DNA of 64,000 nucleotides from Chloroflexota bacterium. Its GTDB lineage: Bacteria > Chloroflexota > Anaerolineae > Anaerolineales > Villigracilaceae. Where the stretch lies: positions 25,669 through 89,668 of the forward strand of contig JAJYLQ010000019.1 of NCBI GenBank assembly GCA_021787595.1. Reading direction: 5' to 3'. The translations under genes and the position numbers were made by a program. The notes under the pieces are model-generated. The model was not told the origin of the DNA and made no database searches. It saw nothing but the letters and a program-made list of their open reading frames with translations. The first letter of the stretch is position 1. Each line of letters opens with the position of its first letter. Below, piece after piece: positions 26,081 through 34,584 of this stretch.

Positions 26081-28626
26081 TGGCCGATACGATCAAGTGT
26101 CCGGTTTGCGGCGAAGTTAATCCGGCAGACGTGGAGTTTTGCCAGAACTGCCAATCGCGGCTCCAGCCGTTGACGGGTCCGCTCAAAGGCGAGGATGCGC
26201 CGCTTACGCCGGGTCAAATCCCGACGAAGAAGACGACATCCGAGCTTGAGCCGATCCTGCCTCAATGGCTGCGCGAGGCGCGCCAGCAGGCGCGGCAGTC
26301 GGCGGAGGATGAAGAATCCAAAAAGGAAGATGAACAAAAGACCACGCCGATCCCGCGCGCTCCCGATTTGCTGGCGGGGCTTGCCTCCCAGAACGAAGCC
26401 GAAGATGAGGAGACTCCCGATTGGTTGACCAATATTACCGGCGTTCCGGCTCCCAGGAAAAAGGTCGAACCCGAAGATGCTCAAGTCAAATTTGTTGAGC
26501 TGGGTCATGAGGAGCCGGCTGGGTCTCCCTCAGAACAGGCGTCCACAACGAAGCCGGAACAGGGAAACATGCCCTCATGGATGGCCGGACAGGCAGCCGC
26601 GCCCGAAAAGGATGAACTGGCCGATTGGTTTGCCCGGGCCTCCGCTCCTGCTGCGGATGAGAGCGCGGAACATCCCTCGGACGGCGGGACGGCTCGCGTT
26701 GAACCGGCGCCAACCCAGCCGGAGCCGCCGCCTGCTGCTTTAGATTCTGGCGTTGCGGACTGGCTGAAAAATTTGGATGCGAATGCCGCATCTGCGTCCG
26801 CTCCCGCGCGACCCGCACCCGCATCGGGAATCGAGACGCCAGATTGGTTGAAGAATCTCGATACGAGTGCGCCGGCCGCCGAACAGAAACCTGTTCAACC
26901 TGAGCCGCCATCGAATATTGAAGTCCCCGATTGGTTGAAAAGCCTTGAAACCAACGCGCCGGTTATCGAACAACCGCCTGCGCAAAATATTCCTTTGGCT
27001 GAAACGCCCGCTGCCGGGACTCCGCCAAGCCATGATGCAACTGAAACAGGGTCAGAGGTTCCCGGCTGGATAAAAGGTTTGGGCCGGGAAAGCGCGGCGT
27101 CCCAGGCTTCTTCCGAAGTTTTGCCCGATTGGATGAAGCCGGCCGGCCCTCCAAGTCAAACACCTCCTGCTGCGAATCCCGAACCGACCGCTGAAGAAGC
27201 TTTGCCCTCGACCGAACTGCCCGACTGGCTTTCTTCACTCAAGCCAGCTGAGCCGCCGCCGGCGGAAGAGACCCCGGTTGCGCCAATATTGGGTCCCGGG
27301 GGACCGTCCACAGAAGAGACTTCCTCTGCGCCTGCCTTCACCGAGGATTCGATTTCGAGCAGCGATGCGGATGAAGTCTTTGGTTCGATGCAGCTGCCCG
27401 ATTGGCTCACCAGCGCCACAACAGGCCAGCCCGCGGCGGAGGAAAACCTTCCGCGCGCCGCGGCAAAAGATGAATCGATTGCTCCAGCTGAACTGCCATC
27501 CTGGGTGCAGGCCATGCGCCCGGTGGAAGCGGCCGTGCAGGAATCATCTGCCGCTGCCGGGGAGACCGCGGTCGAATCAAGCGGGCCGTTGGCAGGTTTG
27601 CAGGGAGTCTTACCCGCCATCCCGGGTGCGGCCGTTCCATCGAGCAGACCCAAATCGCATTCGATCAAACTCAACGCCACCGACGAACAACAGGCGCAGG
27701 CCGCGCTGCTCGAAAAGATCCTTGGCGCTGAAACCGCGCCGGTTCCAATGAAGGCCAGTTCGGTGGTAACCTCCCAACGCGTTTTGCGCTGGGCACTCAG
27801 CGCGATTCTCCTGATCGTGTTGGGCGGTGTTGTCTTCAGCCAAACTCAGATTTTTCCCTTGCCGAGTCTGGCTCCCAATGAAACAAACTCCGCCATAGCA
27901 GCCGTCAACGCCATCCCCCAGGGCGCCCCGGTATTGGCCGTCTTCGATTATCAACCATCCACCGTTGGCGAGATGGAAGCAGCCGGTTTGCCTTTGATGG
28001 ATCAGCTGATTCTGCTGCGGCATCCGCGCCTTGCGATCCTTTCCACATCGCCGACCGGCGCAGCACTTGCGGAACGCTTCATGTCCTCTGCATTGAGCAC
28101 GTTGAACGCACAAAACAGCTATCAACGCGGCGAACAATATGTTGATTTTGGTTATTTGCCTGGCGGACTCACCGGTGTTTATGCGTTTGCTCAAAGCCCG
28201 ACTGCGGCGATGCCGCTTGGAGCGGACCGGAGCGCGATCTGGCAGTCCGCGCCCCTTCAAGGCGTGACGCATCTTTCGGACTTCGCGGCGGTTATCGTTT
28301 TGACGGACAGCGTGGACTCGGGCCGCACCTGGATCGAGCAGACCGCCCTCGAGCGCGGCAGCGCGCCAATGATCATTGTTTCCAGCGCGCAGGCGGGACC
28401 GATGCTTTTGCCTTATGTTGACTCCGGCCAGGTCGCTGGGCTTGTCTCAGGTTTGTATGGCGCGGCGGGTGTGGAGCAGGCAAACGGCGGCCTGCCCGGC
28501 CGCGTGCGCCATTACTGGGACGCGTACAGCGTTGGATTATTGATCGCGGTCGCGGCGATCATTTTGGGCGGCTTGTGGAATCTGGTGACCGGATTCCAGG
28601 CGCGTCGTACGCAGGAGTCGAGATGA
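26080..28626 (+). CDS. Zinc-ribbon, PDWL-repeat membrane protein
   Basis: 848 residues from the ATG at 26080, which overlaps the previous stop. An N-terminal zinc ribbon (CPVC at 7-10, CQNC at 21-24) is followed by about 540 residues of Pro/Ala/Glu-rich, probably disordered sequence. That sequence carries about twelve copies of a short motif, [LVTM]P[DSQG]W[LMIVF], for example LPQWL, TPDWL, VPDWL, LPDWM, LPDWL and LPSWV, spaced 25-60 residues apart. A transmembrane helix (about 568-590), an extracytoplasmic alpha/beta-like domain (VLAVFDYQPSTVGEMEAAGL, RLAILSTSPTGAALAERF) and a second helix near the C-terminus (about 815-835) complete it. It looks like a multivalent scaffold with a cytoplasmic docking tail. 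The partner is unknown. Confidence 0.75.
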   Translation: MADTIKCPVCGEVNPADVEFCQNCQSRLQPLTGPLKGEDAPLTPGQIPTKKTTSELEPILPQWLREARQQARQSAEDEESKKEDEQKTTPIPRAPDLLAGLASQNEAEDEETPDWLTNITGVPAPRKKVEPEDAQVKFVELGHEEPAGSPSEQASTTKPEQGNMPSWMAGQAAAPEKDELADWFARASAPAADESAEHPSDGGTARVEPAPTQPEPPPAALDSGVADWLKNLDANAASASAPARPAPASGIETPDWLKNLDTSAPAAEQKPVQPEPPSNIEVPDWLKSLETNAPVIEQPPAQNIPLAETPAAGTPPSHDATETGSEVPGWIKGLGRESAASQASSEVLPDWMKPAGPPSQTPPAANPEPTAEEALPSTELPDWLSSLKPAEPPPAEETPVAPILGPGGPSTEETSSAPAFTEDSISSSDADEVFGSMQLPDWLTSATTGQPAAEENLPRAAAKDESIAPAELPSWVQAMRPVEAAVQESSAAAGETAVESSGPLAGLQGVLPAIPGAAVPSSRPKSHSIKLNATDEQQAQAALLEKILGAETAPVPMKASSVVTSQRVLRWALSAILLIVLGGVVFSQTQIFPLPSLAPNETNSAIAAVNAIPQGAPVLAVFDYQPSTVGEMEAAGLPLMDQLILLRHPRLAILSTSPTGAALAERFMSSALSTLNAQNSYQRGEQYVDFGYLPGGLTGVYAFAQSPTAAMPLGADRSAIWQSAPLQGVTHLSDFAAVIVLTDSVDSGRTWIEQTALERGSAPMIIVSSAQAGPMLLPYVDSGQVAGLVSGLYGAAGVEQANGGLPGRVRHYWDAYSVGLLIAVAAIILGGLWNLVTGFQARRTQESR

Positions 28627-29291
28627 TCTCTCCTGATTTGATCGCTGGCATCTTTGCTTTTCTTTTATCGCTGATGATCTTCAGTTATCTCGTCGGGGAT
28701 AACCCGCTCTTCCGCGTGGCGGTACATATCTTTGTCGGTGTTTCGGCGGGATATGTGGCAGCGGTCGCCTGGTGGCAGGCTTTGTGGCCGGATCTGATCT
28801 TCCCGCTGGTTAGCGGCCCGGCCCTCCAACGCGCGCTCCTGGCTGTTCCGCTCGTTTTGAGCGGCCTGTTGTTGATGAAAGCCTGGCCCGCGTTGAGCCG
28901 GCTCGGCACGCCTTCGATGGCGATTCTGGTCGGCATCGGGTCCGCCGTGGCGATTGGCGGCGCGGTCACCGGCACGCTCTTCCCGCAAATCGGCGCAACG
29001 ATCAATGCCTTCGATCTGCACAAGGCTGCCTCACCTTTCGAGGTATTGATCAATGGCGGATTTATTTTGGCCGGCGTGGCGACAACGCTTGTATATTTCC
29101 ATTTCAGCGCTGGCCCTGCCGCCGGCGGTTCTGTGAAGCGTTTCAGCCTGATTGAGATCATTGCGTTCGTCGGCGGTATTTTCCTCGCGATCACCCTCGG
29201 CGTTTTGTTCGCGGGCGTTTATTCCGCTGCGTTGACGGCCTTGATCGAACGCCTGCATTTCTTTGGCACATTCTTCGGATTGGGTAATTGA
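28623..29291 (+). CDS. Multi-pass membrane protein of the MutL/DUF6754 operon
   Basis: 222 residues from the ATG at 28623 (ATGA overlap with the upstream stop). About seven hydrophobic helices, with few charged residues in them. The layout (LVGDNPLFRVAVHIFVGVSAGY, then repeated helix-loop units, ending HFFGTFFGLGN) is reminiscent of small integral subunits, but I cannot name a family. The next gene, mutL-like, starts 4 bp after its stop. Confidence 0.7.
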   Translation: MISPDLIAGIFAFLLSLMIFSYLVGDNPLFRVAVHIFVGVSAGYVAAVAWWQALWPDLIFPLVSGPALQRALLAVPLVLSGLLLMKAWPALSRLGTPSMAILVGIGSAVAIGGAVTGTLFPQIGATINAFDLHKAASPFEVLINGGFILAGVATTLVYFHFSAGPAAGGSVKRFSLIEIIAFVGGIFLAITLGVLFAGVYSAALTALIERLHFFGTFFGLGN

Positions 29292-29294
29292 TCC

Positions 29295-31052
29295 ATGCCT
29301 GCTTCTCTGGTCGAAGGCGATTCTCTCCTTGCAGTAGACATTGGCGGCGCGAACACGCGCGCCGTGTTGTTCGACATTGTGGAAGGAACATACCGCTTCA
29401 TTGCATCCGGTTCCGCGCCATCCACGGCCGAAGCGCCGTTCAAGGACGTGAGCAAAGGTGTTCGCAGCGCCCTCGAGAATTTGCAGGCGGTCACTGGGCG
29501 GAGTCTGCTGGGGGCGGACCAAAGGTTGATTACGCCCGCGCAGGCCGACGGATCCGGTGTGGACGCGTTCGTGTGCACACTGTCCGCAGGCCCGGCGCTC
29601 AAGACCGTCATCGTGGGACTGCTGTCGGATGTTTCGCTCGAAAGCGCGCGGCGTCTGGCAGAGACAACTTATACGCGTGTCGCCGAATCCATCGGGCTCA
29701 ACGATCATCGCAAGCCGGATGAGCAGATTGACACGCTTCTTCGATTGCGGCCCGACGTGGTGATCATTACCGGCGGCACGGACGGCGGCGCATCGCGCTC
29801 GATCCGCAAGATGCTCGAGCCGGTTGGGCTTTCAGGTTATTTGCTGGCGCCCGAACGAAGACCATCGGTGTTGTTCGCGGGAAATCAAAAATTGGACGAT
29901 GAAGTCAGAGAACTTTTGGGCGGCGTGAGTTCGTCGCTGCATTTCAGCCCGAATGTGCGGCCTTCGCTCGATACCGAGGACCTCGAACCGGCCGCGCGGG
30001 AATTGACTTCGCTCTATCTCGGGGTTCGCAAACGCCAGCTCAAAGGCGTGGACACATTGGAGGCATGGGCCGCAGGTCATGTCCTGCCAACCGCGTATGC
30101 CGAAGGCCGGATGATGCGATTCCTCGGACAGGTTTATGGCGGCGCGCGCGGCGGCATTCTCGGCATTGACATCGGCGCCTCGGCGGCGGTGATCGCGGCG
30201 GGGTTCCGCGAGCGGAATTCGCTGGGCGTGTACCCGCATTTCGGCCTCGGCGAAAATCTGCCGGCCCTGCTTCAATACACAACGCTCGAAAATATTCTGC
30301 GCTGGTCGCCGCTCGATATTTCGACCAGCGTCCTGCGCGATTATATTTTCCAAAAATCCCTGTACCCTTCATCCATTCCGGCAACGAAAGAAGACCAGGC
30401 CGTCGCGCAGGCTGTGACGCGCGAAGCTTTGTATCTTGCGATGCAAACCGCCAGGCGCGATTTCCCGCGTTCGGCGCGCGTTCCCAAACCCGGATTGCTT
30501 CCGTTCTTCGAACCGATCATCGCGGGCGGCGGCGCGCTCGGCGATGCGCCCACCCCCGGACAGGGTTTGCTCCTGCTGCTGGATGCCGTTCAACCAGTTG
30601 GCGTCACCACGATCATTCTGGATCGCAATAATTTGCTGCCATTGCTCGGTGCGGCCGCGGCGCGCAACAGCATCCTGCCGGTTCATGTGTTGGAGTCGGG
30701 CGCGTTCCAAAGTTTGGGCACGGTCGTCTCCGTTGTTGGAGATGCGAGTTATGGATCGTTGATCGTCCGCGCCCGCCTGGTCTACGAAAACGGAACCGAA
30801 GCGCGCGCGGACGTGAAATACGGCAGCATGGAAATTCTGCCTCTGCCGGTCGGACAATCTGCCAGGTTGACGCTTCAGCCGCAGCGCGGCGCGGACGTTG
30901 GATTCGGTCCGGGACGCGGCGGCACGACCACGGTCAGCGGAGGGGCGATGGGCGTGGTGGTTGACGGGCGCGGCCGCCCGCTGATTCTGCCGGACGACCC
31001 GGTGCGGCGGCGCGAATTGATCAAACGCTGGTTGTGGACGGTTGGCAGCTAA
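29295..31052 (+). CDS. Glutamate mutase L (MutL)-family ASKHA ATPase
   Basis: 585 residues. MutL proteins are actin/Hsp70-type ATPase-fold proteins first seen next to adenosylcobalamin-dependent glutamate mutase, where they are thought to be reactivation factors. Support: the N-terminal phosphate-1 motif AVDIGGANTRAVLFD, central VVIITGGTDGGASRS, a second phosphate motif GILGIDIGASAAVIAAGF, and the adenosine-region IIAGGGALGDAPTPGQ. No glutamate mutase is visible. Its neighbours are membrane proteins, although a B12-binding mutase subunit and meaB lie just upstream on the opposite strand. The gene could therefore be a B12-enzyme reactivase or, as the operon suggests, the ATPase of a membrane assembly. 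No DNA mismatch-repair link is implied by the name. Confidence 0.85.
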   Translation: MPASLVEGDSLLAVDIGGANTRAVLFDIVEGTYRFIASGSAPSTAEAPFKDVSKGVRSALENLQAVTGRSLLGADQRLITPAQADGSGVDAFVCTLSAGPALKTVIVGLLSDVSLESARRLAETTYTRVAESIGLNDHRKPDEQIDTLLRLRPDVVIITGGTDGGASRSIRKMLEPVGLSGYLLAPERRPSVLFAGNQKLDDEVRELLGGVSSSLHFSPNVRPSLDTEDLEPAARELTSLYLGVRKRQLKGVDTLEAWAAGHVLPTAYAEGRMMRFLGQVYGGARGGILGIDIGASAAVIAAGFRERNSLGVYPHFGLGENLPALLQYTTLENILRWSPLDISTSVLRDYIFQKSLYPSSIPATKEDQAVAQAVTREALYLAMQTARRDFPRSARVPKPGLLPFFEPIIAGGGALGDAPTPGQGLLLLLDAVQPVGVTTIILDRNNLLPLLGAAAARNSILPVHVLESGAFQSLGTVVSVVGDASYGSLIVRARLVYENGTEARADVKYGSMEILPLPVGQSARLTLQPQRGADVGFGPGRGGTTTVSGGAMGVVVDGRGRPLILPDDPVRRRELIKRWLWTVGS

Positions 31053-31078
31053 CTGGAGACACGGAGATAAACAGAGAT
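31053..31078. repeat. Remnant of the GAGACACGGAGATAAACAGAG repeat
   Basis: The short gap between the MutL-like gene and the next gene is made of this repeat-like sequence, which also resembles 23748-23770. Confidence 0.35.
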
Positions 31079-32135
31079 GGCGCTGGCACCTGTTCATCAT
31101 ATCCTTCCGCTTACGACGATTGTGCGCGAACGCGTCCTGCCGGTAAAAGGCAGGGTGCTGGCGCGGCTGAATCAAAGGGTCAGCCCGACGGATGTCGTGG
31201 CCGAAGCGACCTGGTTCCGCGAACATGTCTTCCTCGACGCGTCGCGCATACTGAGTCTGTCGCCGGAGGCGGCGGACAAATTGATTCGCTGCAAAGTCAA
31301 TGACCGGCTTGCGGCTGGTGCGGTGATCGCCAGCGGCCGCGGCCTGATGCCGAAAATCGTCAAGACGCCAGTCGAAGGCCGCGTGGTGGCCGCAGGCGGA
31401 GGCCAGATTCTGATCGAGTCCGGTGAGTCGCGCATGGAACTGCGCGCCGGGATTTCCGGCAATGTCATCAATATCATTCCTGACCGCGGCGTGGTGATCC
31501 AAACCGCGGGCGCGCTGGTGCAGGGCGTGTGGGGCAATGGGCGCGTCGATACCGGCGTGATGATCAACCTGGCCGAGAAGCCCGATGCCGCACTGACCGC
31601 CAATCGAATGGATGTGAGCATGCGCGGCTCGGTGATCGTTGCCGGGCAGGTTCGGGATGCCGAGACCCTGCAGGCCGCCGCGGAACTGCCTGTGCGCGGA
31701 TTGATCCTTGCCAGCATGTATCCATCGCTTCTCACCACCGCGCGCAGCGTGCGTTATCCGATTGTGTTGACCGATGGCTTCGGTATGATGCCGATGAACT
31801 CCGCCGCGTACAAATTGATCACGACGAATGTCAAACGCGAAGCCACATTGAATGCGGAAGCCTTCGACCGTTACAGCGGGGTGCGGCCTGAAGTCATTAT
31901 CCCGCTTCCAATTTCATCTGAACCTGTCCCGCCGGTTGACGAGGAAACATTCGCAGCCGGGCAAACCGTTCGTTTGCGCCGCCCGCCTGCAGTCGGCATG
32001 ATCGGGACGATCGCGTCGCTGCGATCCGGCCTGACCACATTCCCAAGCGGGATGCGCGCCGCCGCGGCCGATGTCAAACTCGAAAACGGCGAGCAGGTGC
32101 TCGTCCCTCTTGTAAATCTGGAAGTTGTGGGATAA
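31077..32135 (+). CDS. Barrel-sandwich-hybrid protein associated with MutL
   Basis: 352 residues, no signal peptide or membrane helix. The centre reads like a barrel-sandwich or lipoyl-type fold: IVKTPVEGRVVAAGGGQILIES, then LRAGISGNVINIIPDRGVVI. A second, alpha/beta part follows (VIVAGQVRDAETLQAAAELPVRGLI), and the C-terminal end (VGMIGTIASLRSG ... VLVPLVNLEVVG) resembles a KOW/SH3-like barrel. The gene follows the MutL-like gene after 24 bp. I recognise the architecture but no function. A role handling a membrane-bound cofactor or subunit is a guess. Confidence 0.7.
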   Translation: MALAPVHHILPLTTIVRERVLPVKGRVLARLNQRVSPTDVVAEATWFREHVFLDASRILSLSPEAADKLIRCKVNDRLAAGAVIASGRGLMPKIVKTPVEGRVVAAGGGQILIESGESRMELRAGISGNVINIIPDRGVVIQTAGALVQGVWGNGRVDTGVMINLAEKPDAALTANRMDVSMRGSVIVAGQVRDAETLQAAAELPVRGLILASMYPSLLTTARSVRYPIVLTDGFGMMPMNSAAYKLITTNVKREATLNAEAFDRYSGVRPEVIIPLPISSEPVPPVDEETFAAGQTVRLRRPPAVGMIGTIASLRSGLTTFPSGMRAAAADVKLENGEQVLVPLVNLEVVG

Positions 32136-32164
32136 TAAACAAAATCACGTGAGGAGAAGAAACC

Positions 32165-32695
32165 ATGTATGAAGGCGACTCATCCAACCTCGAACCTCAA
32201 CCGCCGGAAGAATCCAGCAATCGAACGTTCCTGATCGCGGCCGGAATTCTCGGCGGTATTGTGCTTCTTTCCATTGCATGCCTCGCCGGATATGCCCTGC
32301 TGATCCTCCCCGGTCAGCAGAAGGCCGGTCAGCAGGCAGCCAGCGCCAATGCGACTCAGAACTCGCTGGTGGCACAGGGGCTGACTGCGACTTTCCAGGC
32401 AGTTACGTTCCCAACCGCGACGGTCACACCGAGCCAGACGCCGGTGGTCGCGCAGGCCTCCGATACGCCGATTCCCATCACGCCCACGAACACGCAGGAC
32501 CCGGCGACGGCCACCGTTGCCGCGGCGTTGACTTTGGCCGCGCAGGCCCAACTGACTCACGTTCCCACTTCGACGGCCCTGCCCGGCACCGGCATCGGCG
32601 ATCAATACGGCGCGCCTGGTTTGGTGATCGCTGGCATTGCACTGGTGGCGGTCATTTTCCTCGCACGCCGCTTGCGCGCCGCGCCGACGAAATAA
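32165..32695 (+). CDS. Bitopic protein with LPGTG sorting-like C-terminus
   Basis: 176 residues. N-terminal transmembrane helix (about 22-48) after a cytoplasmic acidic tail, a Thr/Pro/Ala-rich external linker (50-135), then LPGTG (139-143), a second hydrophobic segment (152-167) and an RRLR tail. This order (LPxTG, helix, positive charges) is that of a sortase substrate, but no sortase is visible in the window. It is the last gene of the eight-gene operon, followed by a repeat and a terminator. Confidence 0.7.
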   Translation: MYEGDSSNLEPQPPEESSNRTFLIAAGILGGIVLLSIACLAGYALLILPGQQKAGQQAASANATQNSLVAQGLTATFQAVTFPTATVTPSQTPVVAQASDTPIPITPTNTQDPATATVAAALTLAAQAQLTHVPTSTALPGTGIGDQYGAPGLVIAGIALVAVIFLARRLRAAPTK

Positions 32696-32698
32696 ATT

Positions 32699-32728
32699 TG
32701 TAGGGGCAACTCGCGAGTCGCCCCTACA
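32699..32728. repeat. GTAGGGGC-family palindromic repeat, copy 3
   Basis: A compact 30-bp copy: TGTAGGGGC and GCCCCTACA as 9-bp perfect ends around AACTCGCGAGTC. Confidence 0.8.
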
Positions 32729-32740
32729 ATGGAAAATTTG

Positions 32741-32770
32741 AATGGGACAACAATTGTTGTCCCATTTTTG
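32741..32770 (+). terminator. Terminator of the MutL/DUF6754 operon
   Basis: AATGGGACAACA and TGTTGTCCCATT (32741-32764) form a perfect palindrome with a 2-nt centre, followed on the plus strand by TTTT and a T-rich tail. Confidence 0.85.
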
Positions 32771-32776
32771 ATTTTG

Positions 32777-32849
32777 TGGGGCGGAAAGGAGTCGAACCTT
32801 CAACTTGCGCCTTATAAGGACGTTGCTCTGACCATTGAGCTACCGCCCC
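32777..32849 (-). tRNA. tRNA-Ile (anticodon UAU)
   Basis: A 73-nt cloverleaf: acceptor GGGGCGG/CCGCCCC with discriminator A; D-stem GCUC/GAGC with AAUGGUCA loop; anticodon stem ACGUC/GGCGC (one A-C mismatch at 27-43 and one U-G pair) with loop CUUAUAA; 5-nt variable loop; T-stem GAAGG/CCUUU with loop UUCGACU. Anticodon UAU reads AUA (Ile). No CCA is encoded. UAU isoleucine tRNAs are uncommon in bacteria, most of which read AUA with a lysidine-modified CAU tRNA. Confidence 0.85.
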
Positions 32850-32962
32850 ATGTGTAATTGAAGCGCCGATGTGCTTTTGCACCTCACTGTCTGTTTGCGA
32901 AGCATACAGCGGGATTACGAAGAGTGCAAAGTTCAAATCTAGCTTGTCAATTGGTCAAAGCA

Positions 32963-33775
32963 TTATTTTGACAGATCCCATACCTTTAAATCATCAAACT
33001 GTACGATCATAGGACCATTTGCGCCCAAAGTTAATGTACCATTATTAATTCTGGTATCGAGTCCAGTCATAAAAGGGTTACCATTAATGAATACGCTTAT
33101 GTTTTCCCCTTGGAATTTGACTCTTAAAGTTATCCAACCTCCAGTTGTTCCTTGAATAGGTCCCTCTCCCGAATTTCCTTCCAAAGGTTGCCAGTCACCA
33201 CCATTCTGCTGATAAATTGTGTTAATGATTGATGTTTCTGGATCATAGTGCAACTGATATTGCGTAGCATTGTTGGAGATATCATTCGATACTCTATAAC
33301 TAAATTCCATAACATGGACCTGAGCATGATAGTCAGTGTTGATTACTTTAAATCGAAATTCTACAATTCCATCGGGTAGATTGGTTGGCCCAAATCGCGC
33401 ATCAGCGCAGCAAGTCTGAGGGCTATCCATCTGCAGAACTTTATTTCCAGTGCCATCATCCACAACTTTCCAACCGCCCGTATAAAAATCAAAATTATGT
33501 GCAAATCCGTCGTCAAAATTATCGCTAAAGAGTAATCGACCGGCAGGAGTGGGCAGCACTATACTCGTGACATTTGAGGTAGAGTTAATGTTACCTGCAT
33601 GATTGTCTGCAGCGGATGTAGGTCGTTCTGTTGATATAGAACTGTTCGGCTTGGAAACAACGAGCCTAACAGTAATAAAGATTACGAGGACAGCAATCAC
33701 AAAAATCGTTAACCAAATCAGCGTTTTAAAAATTGAGGCAATATAATTTTTCATATTGAGTTTCTTCAAAAGCAT
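32963..33775 (-). CDS. Membrane-anchored LamG/DUF1080-like (concanavalin-fold) protein
   Basis: 270 residues: one N-terminal transmembrane helix (about 16-42), a Ser/Thr/Asn linker, then a beta-sandwich domain (LLFSDNFDDGFAHNFDFYTG, VEFRFKVINTDYHAQVHVMEFSYR, GWITLRVKFQGENISVFING, IVQFDDLKVWDLS) typical of concanavalin-like or 3-keto-disaccharide hydrolase-like folds that bind polysaccharides. The domain would be outside the membrane. The region is visibly more AT-rich than its surroundings. It lies 15 bp downstream of the next gene and is probably in the same transcript. The enzymatic role is uncertain. Confidence 0.72.
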   Translation of the reverse strand: MLLKKLNMKNYIASIFKTLIWLTIFVIAVLVIFITVRLVVSKPNSSISTERPTSAADNHAGNINSTSNVTSIVLPTPAGRLLFSDNFDDGFAHNFDFYTGGWKVVDDGTGNKVLQMDSPQTCCADARFGPTNLPDGIVEFRFKVINTDYHAQVHVMEFSYRVSNDISNNATQYQLHYDPETSIINTIYQQNGGDWQPLEGNSGEGPIQGTTGGWITLRVKFQGENISVFINGNPFMTGLDTRINNGTLTLGANGPMIVQFDDLKVWDLSK

Positions 33776-33790
33776 ACCTGATCCAACACT

Positions 33791-34414
33791 TCATTGTTTT
33801 TCGTCCTCTTCCTTGTCGCTGATTTTGTTATTATCATTTGCACTGTATGCTTGACGCACTAAGAGTTCAACAAGAATTGCTTTTGTTTTATTCTTGATGT
33901 CATTTGACTTTGTCTCATCTGGCATAGTATCTAAAATTTGCCATGCCATTCCAACGGAATTAATTCGTTCCAAGGTCTGCGAGTACTTAACTGCCTGTTG
34001 AATTGTTGAGCGATAAATAAAGAGAAAAGTTGCCCCAATAAACTCGGTTATTATTCCTGCTACGGTAGCAATGGCTGCGGGGGCAAGAATCCCTGGAAGC
34101 TTTATTGATTGGTAAATACCCCAAACAATTATTCCAAACCCAATTACCATGACGCCAACACTCAGCCAAAAAATATACGTGATTTGACTCAAATTCCGAT
34201 TAAAGTATGACTCGAGCTTAACACGAGCTAGCTCCCAAGCATAGCTTATTCTCTCCGGTTCTGCCTCAATCTTCGACTCTGCCTTTGAAATTCTCTCACG
34301 GGATTCTCTGACTTGTTTCAGTGAAATATAAATTTGATACACCGCAATTAATGCGCTTATCGCGGCAACTGTGATTACAATGATATATAGCAAGATATTG
34401 CTATCCATTACCAA
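33791..34414 (-). CDS. Two-pass membrane protein, possibly TRADD-N-associated membrane domain
   Basis: 207 residues. N-terminal helix (about 6-26), a Glu/Lys-rich coiled coil (VRESRERISKAESKIEAE), then YFNRNLSQITYIFWLSVGV and GIITEFIGATFLFIYRSTIQQA, two hairpin helices joined by a Gly/Pro loop, and a charged C-terminus (ISDKEEDEKQ). This hairpin pattern recalls the TRADD-N-associated membrane domain described in bacterial conflict systems, but I cannot verify it. It lies in an AT-rich island behind a copy of the pgm 3' end. No nuclease or effector domain is visible in it. Confidence 0.55.
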   Translation of the reverse strand: MVMDSNILLYIIVITVAAISALIAVYQIYISLKQVRESRERISKAESKIEAEPERISYAWELARVKLESYFNRNLSQITYIFWLSVGVMVIGFGIIVWGIYQSIKLPGILAPAAIATVAGIITEFIGATFLFIYRSTIQQAVKYSQTLERINSVGMAWQILDTMPDETKSNDIKNKTKAILVELLVRQAYSANDNNKISDKEEDEKQ

Positions 34415-34501
34415 TCTCCTTCTTCGCTAAAAATGCTCGACCAAATTAGCACCTGTTTGCGATTTCCGAGATAGTACCTGTTTTTGCAGAAAGTATACTA
34501 C

Positions 34502-34552
34502 TTGCACCACACTCTCCGCGACTTTCTTTTCATAATGCCCCATCAAAAGACT
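34502..34552. repeat. Third copy of the pgm 3' end (diverged)
   Basis: The reverse strand encodes MGHYEKKVAESVVQ, corresponding to the pgm C-terminus MGYGKKVAESVV followed by stop; here the stop codon has become CAA. Together with the copies at 34985 and 35295 it marks one boundary of a small inserted segment. Confidence 0.75.
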
Positions 34553-34584
34553 TGAGGGCCTACTTCGGTTAAACAAATCGCCCT

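Noticed and set aside
30369..31502. Minus-strand open frame of 377 residues opposite the MutL-type and barrel-sandwich genes
   Set aside because: His/Arg/Gln-rich composition and no family similarity; shadow of real genes.
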